This document shows positions 63,156 through 64,000 of a DNA stretch of 64,000 bases, piece after piece. A program made the translations under genes and the position numbers. Where the stretch lies: contig NZ_PSZE01000002.1 of NCBI RefSeq assembly GCF_002933465.1, positions 1 through 64,000 on the forward strand, in the 5' to 3' direction. The notes beneath the pieces are model-generated. The model was not told the origin of the DNA, did not search any database, and saw nothing but the letters and a program-made list of their open reading frames with translations. The first letter of the stretch is position 1; every line of letters starts with the position of its first letter. The DNA comes from Nocardia nova. GTDB taxonomy: Bacteria; Actinomycetota; Actinomycetes; Mycobacteriales; Mycobacteriaceae.

Positions 63156-63689
63156 GCGGGATTCGGGCGGGCGCCGCCGCAAAGACCGAACGCCACCATC
63201 CCGAGGCCGATCAGGAGCGGGGTCGTGGGCAGCCGCGTCCCGGTCGGCAGCGATTGGTCGAGTTGATTGCCGGCGTGTTCGCGGATGAGATGACATCAGC
63301 CGCGGACACTGTCGTCTTCGCGAGAGACAGAGGCAGGGCCAGGACATCGCGCCCGTGAATGGATATCGGCGCCTACTCTCTTCTTGTTCGACTAGATGTT
63401 GCGGGTCATGACGTTGTAGTCGTTGCTTCGGTTTGATGCCGGTGGGTTGTTAGGGTGGCAGGGTGAGTTCTCCGGAGGCGTCCAGACGGTAGCCGCTCGG
63501 CCTGTGGGCTGGGCGGCGTTGTGAGTGTGTTTCCGCGCCGGTCGCTGAGCGATCGGTGCGGTTTGGGCACCTCGCAGCGCCGGGTGATGTCGATTCCTTG
63601 CAGTCGGGTGATGGTTCGCCCGATTCTGCAACTCATCCCGGGTGCCGTGAGTTTGGCTGCGGTGCCCTGTATCCGGGGAGTACTTTCTA

Positions 63690-64000
63690 ATGCCCATTGT
63701 GGTGTTCGTGCTGGCTGTTGCGGTTTTCGCGCAGGGCACATCCGAATTCATGGTCTCGGGACTGCTGGAACGGATCGCGGTTGATGTCGGCGTTTCGCTC
63801 GGCACTGCGGGTTTATTGATCTCGCTGTTCGCGGCTGGCATGGTGCTGGGCGCGCCGGCCATGGCGGTGGCGGCGGGCCGGTTGCCCGTCAGGTACTCGG
63901 TCACAGCGTTCCTGGCGGTGTTCTGCGCCGCTCATGTCGTCGGGGCCTCGGCAACCGGGTTTGCGGTACTGCTGGTGACACGCGGTGTCGCGGCGGTCGC
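63690..64000 (+). CDS. MFS efflux transporter (Cmx/CmrA-like), 5' part
   Basis: An ATG with GGGGAG upstream opens a frame that runs off the right edge. The 103 visible residues begin MPIVVFVLAVAVFAQGTSEF and contain three hydrophobic segments, with the MFS loop motif seen as AVAAGRLPVRYS. The N-terminus resembles Cmx/CmrA chloramphenicol exporters and sugar-efflux-type MFS proteins. Substrate specificity cannot be judged from this part. Confidence 0.75.
   Translation, partial: MPIVVFVLAVAVFAQGTSEFMVSGLLERIAVDVGVSLGTAGLLISLFAAGMVLGAPAMAVAAGRLPVRYSVTAFLAVFCAAHVVGASATGFAVLLVTRGVAAV

Overview
The window is 64 kb of high-GC DNA and reads as a chromosome segment or catabolic island from a mycolic-acid actinobacterium of the Nocardia/Rhodococcus/Mycobacterium type. 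The reasons are strong GC bias at third codon positions, frequent GTG starts, a DUF3068 (PorA-like) envelope protein, and a very high density of acyl-CoA dehydrogenases (ACADs), enoyl-CoA hydratases, TesB thioesterases, CoA ligases and TetR regulators. The genus is an inference; no rRNA or tRNA gene was seen.

Layout. 0-1.5 kb: IS3-family insertion sequence running off the left edge. 1.9-12.2 kb: a cysteine-rich unknown protein, a decayed oxidoreductase chimera, and a catabolic module on the minus strand (alpha/beta hydrolase, hotdog thioesterase, VOC protein, enoyl-CoA hydratases, amidohydrolase), followed by a TesB thioesterase and a PaaI-type thioesterase. 12.3-17.1 kb: a frameshifted CoA ligase, a TetR/aldo-keto reductase pair with twin operators, and the DUF3068 protein. 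17.2-23 kb: a graveyard of IS fragments and gene ends around one intact CoA ligase. 23-40.4 kb: a double-length CoA transferase, a Rieske oxygenase divergent from its reductase, an ACAD/aminoglycoside-phosphotransferase-like kinase/SDR/quinone-reductase operon with its own TetR, a TesB thioesterase, a CoA ligase, a FadR-type regulator, and a second CoA transferase with an SDR. 40.7-63.1 kb: a large beta-oxidation-like block with a second amidohydrolase, an SDR, a single-chain ACAD, a TesB/cysteine-hydrolase-like/VOC operon, a hydratase with paired ACADs, a TetR, and a long operon of ACADs, DUF35 protein, thiolase-like protein and CoA transferase; then a hydratase and a fused double ACAD. 63.7 kb to the edge: start of an MFS drug-efflux gene.

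How the genes fit together. Nine 16-bp sites of the form TTGACR-N4-YGTCAA lie upstream of nearly all the key operons: the Rieske pair, a CoA ligase, amidohydrolase B, the TesB operon, the hydratase/ACAD operon, the TetR/ACAD operon and the cysteine-rich unknown gene. Two paralogous TetR genes, one of them broken, also carry a site. I infer one regulon that takes up a bulky, probably cyclic or branched carboxylate, hydroxylates it with the Rieske system, activates it with CoA ligases or CoA transferases, and shortens it by ACAD, hydratase, SDR and thiolase or retro-aldolase (DUF35 plus thiolase-like) steps. The substrate cannot be read from the sequence. The enzyme set resembles steroid side-chain and ring catabolism, but the typical KstR-type operators were not seen.

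The locus is mosaic: there are IS remnants, truncated genes, a three-gene chimera and several frameshifts, two of them in runs of T that could be sequencing artefacts.
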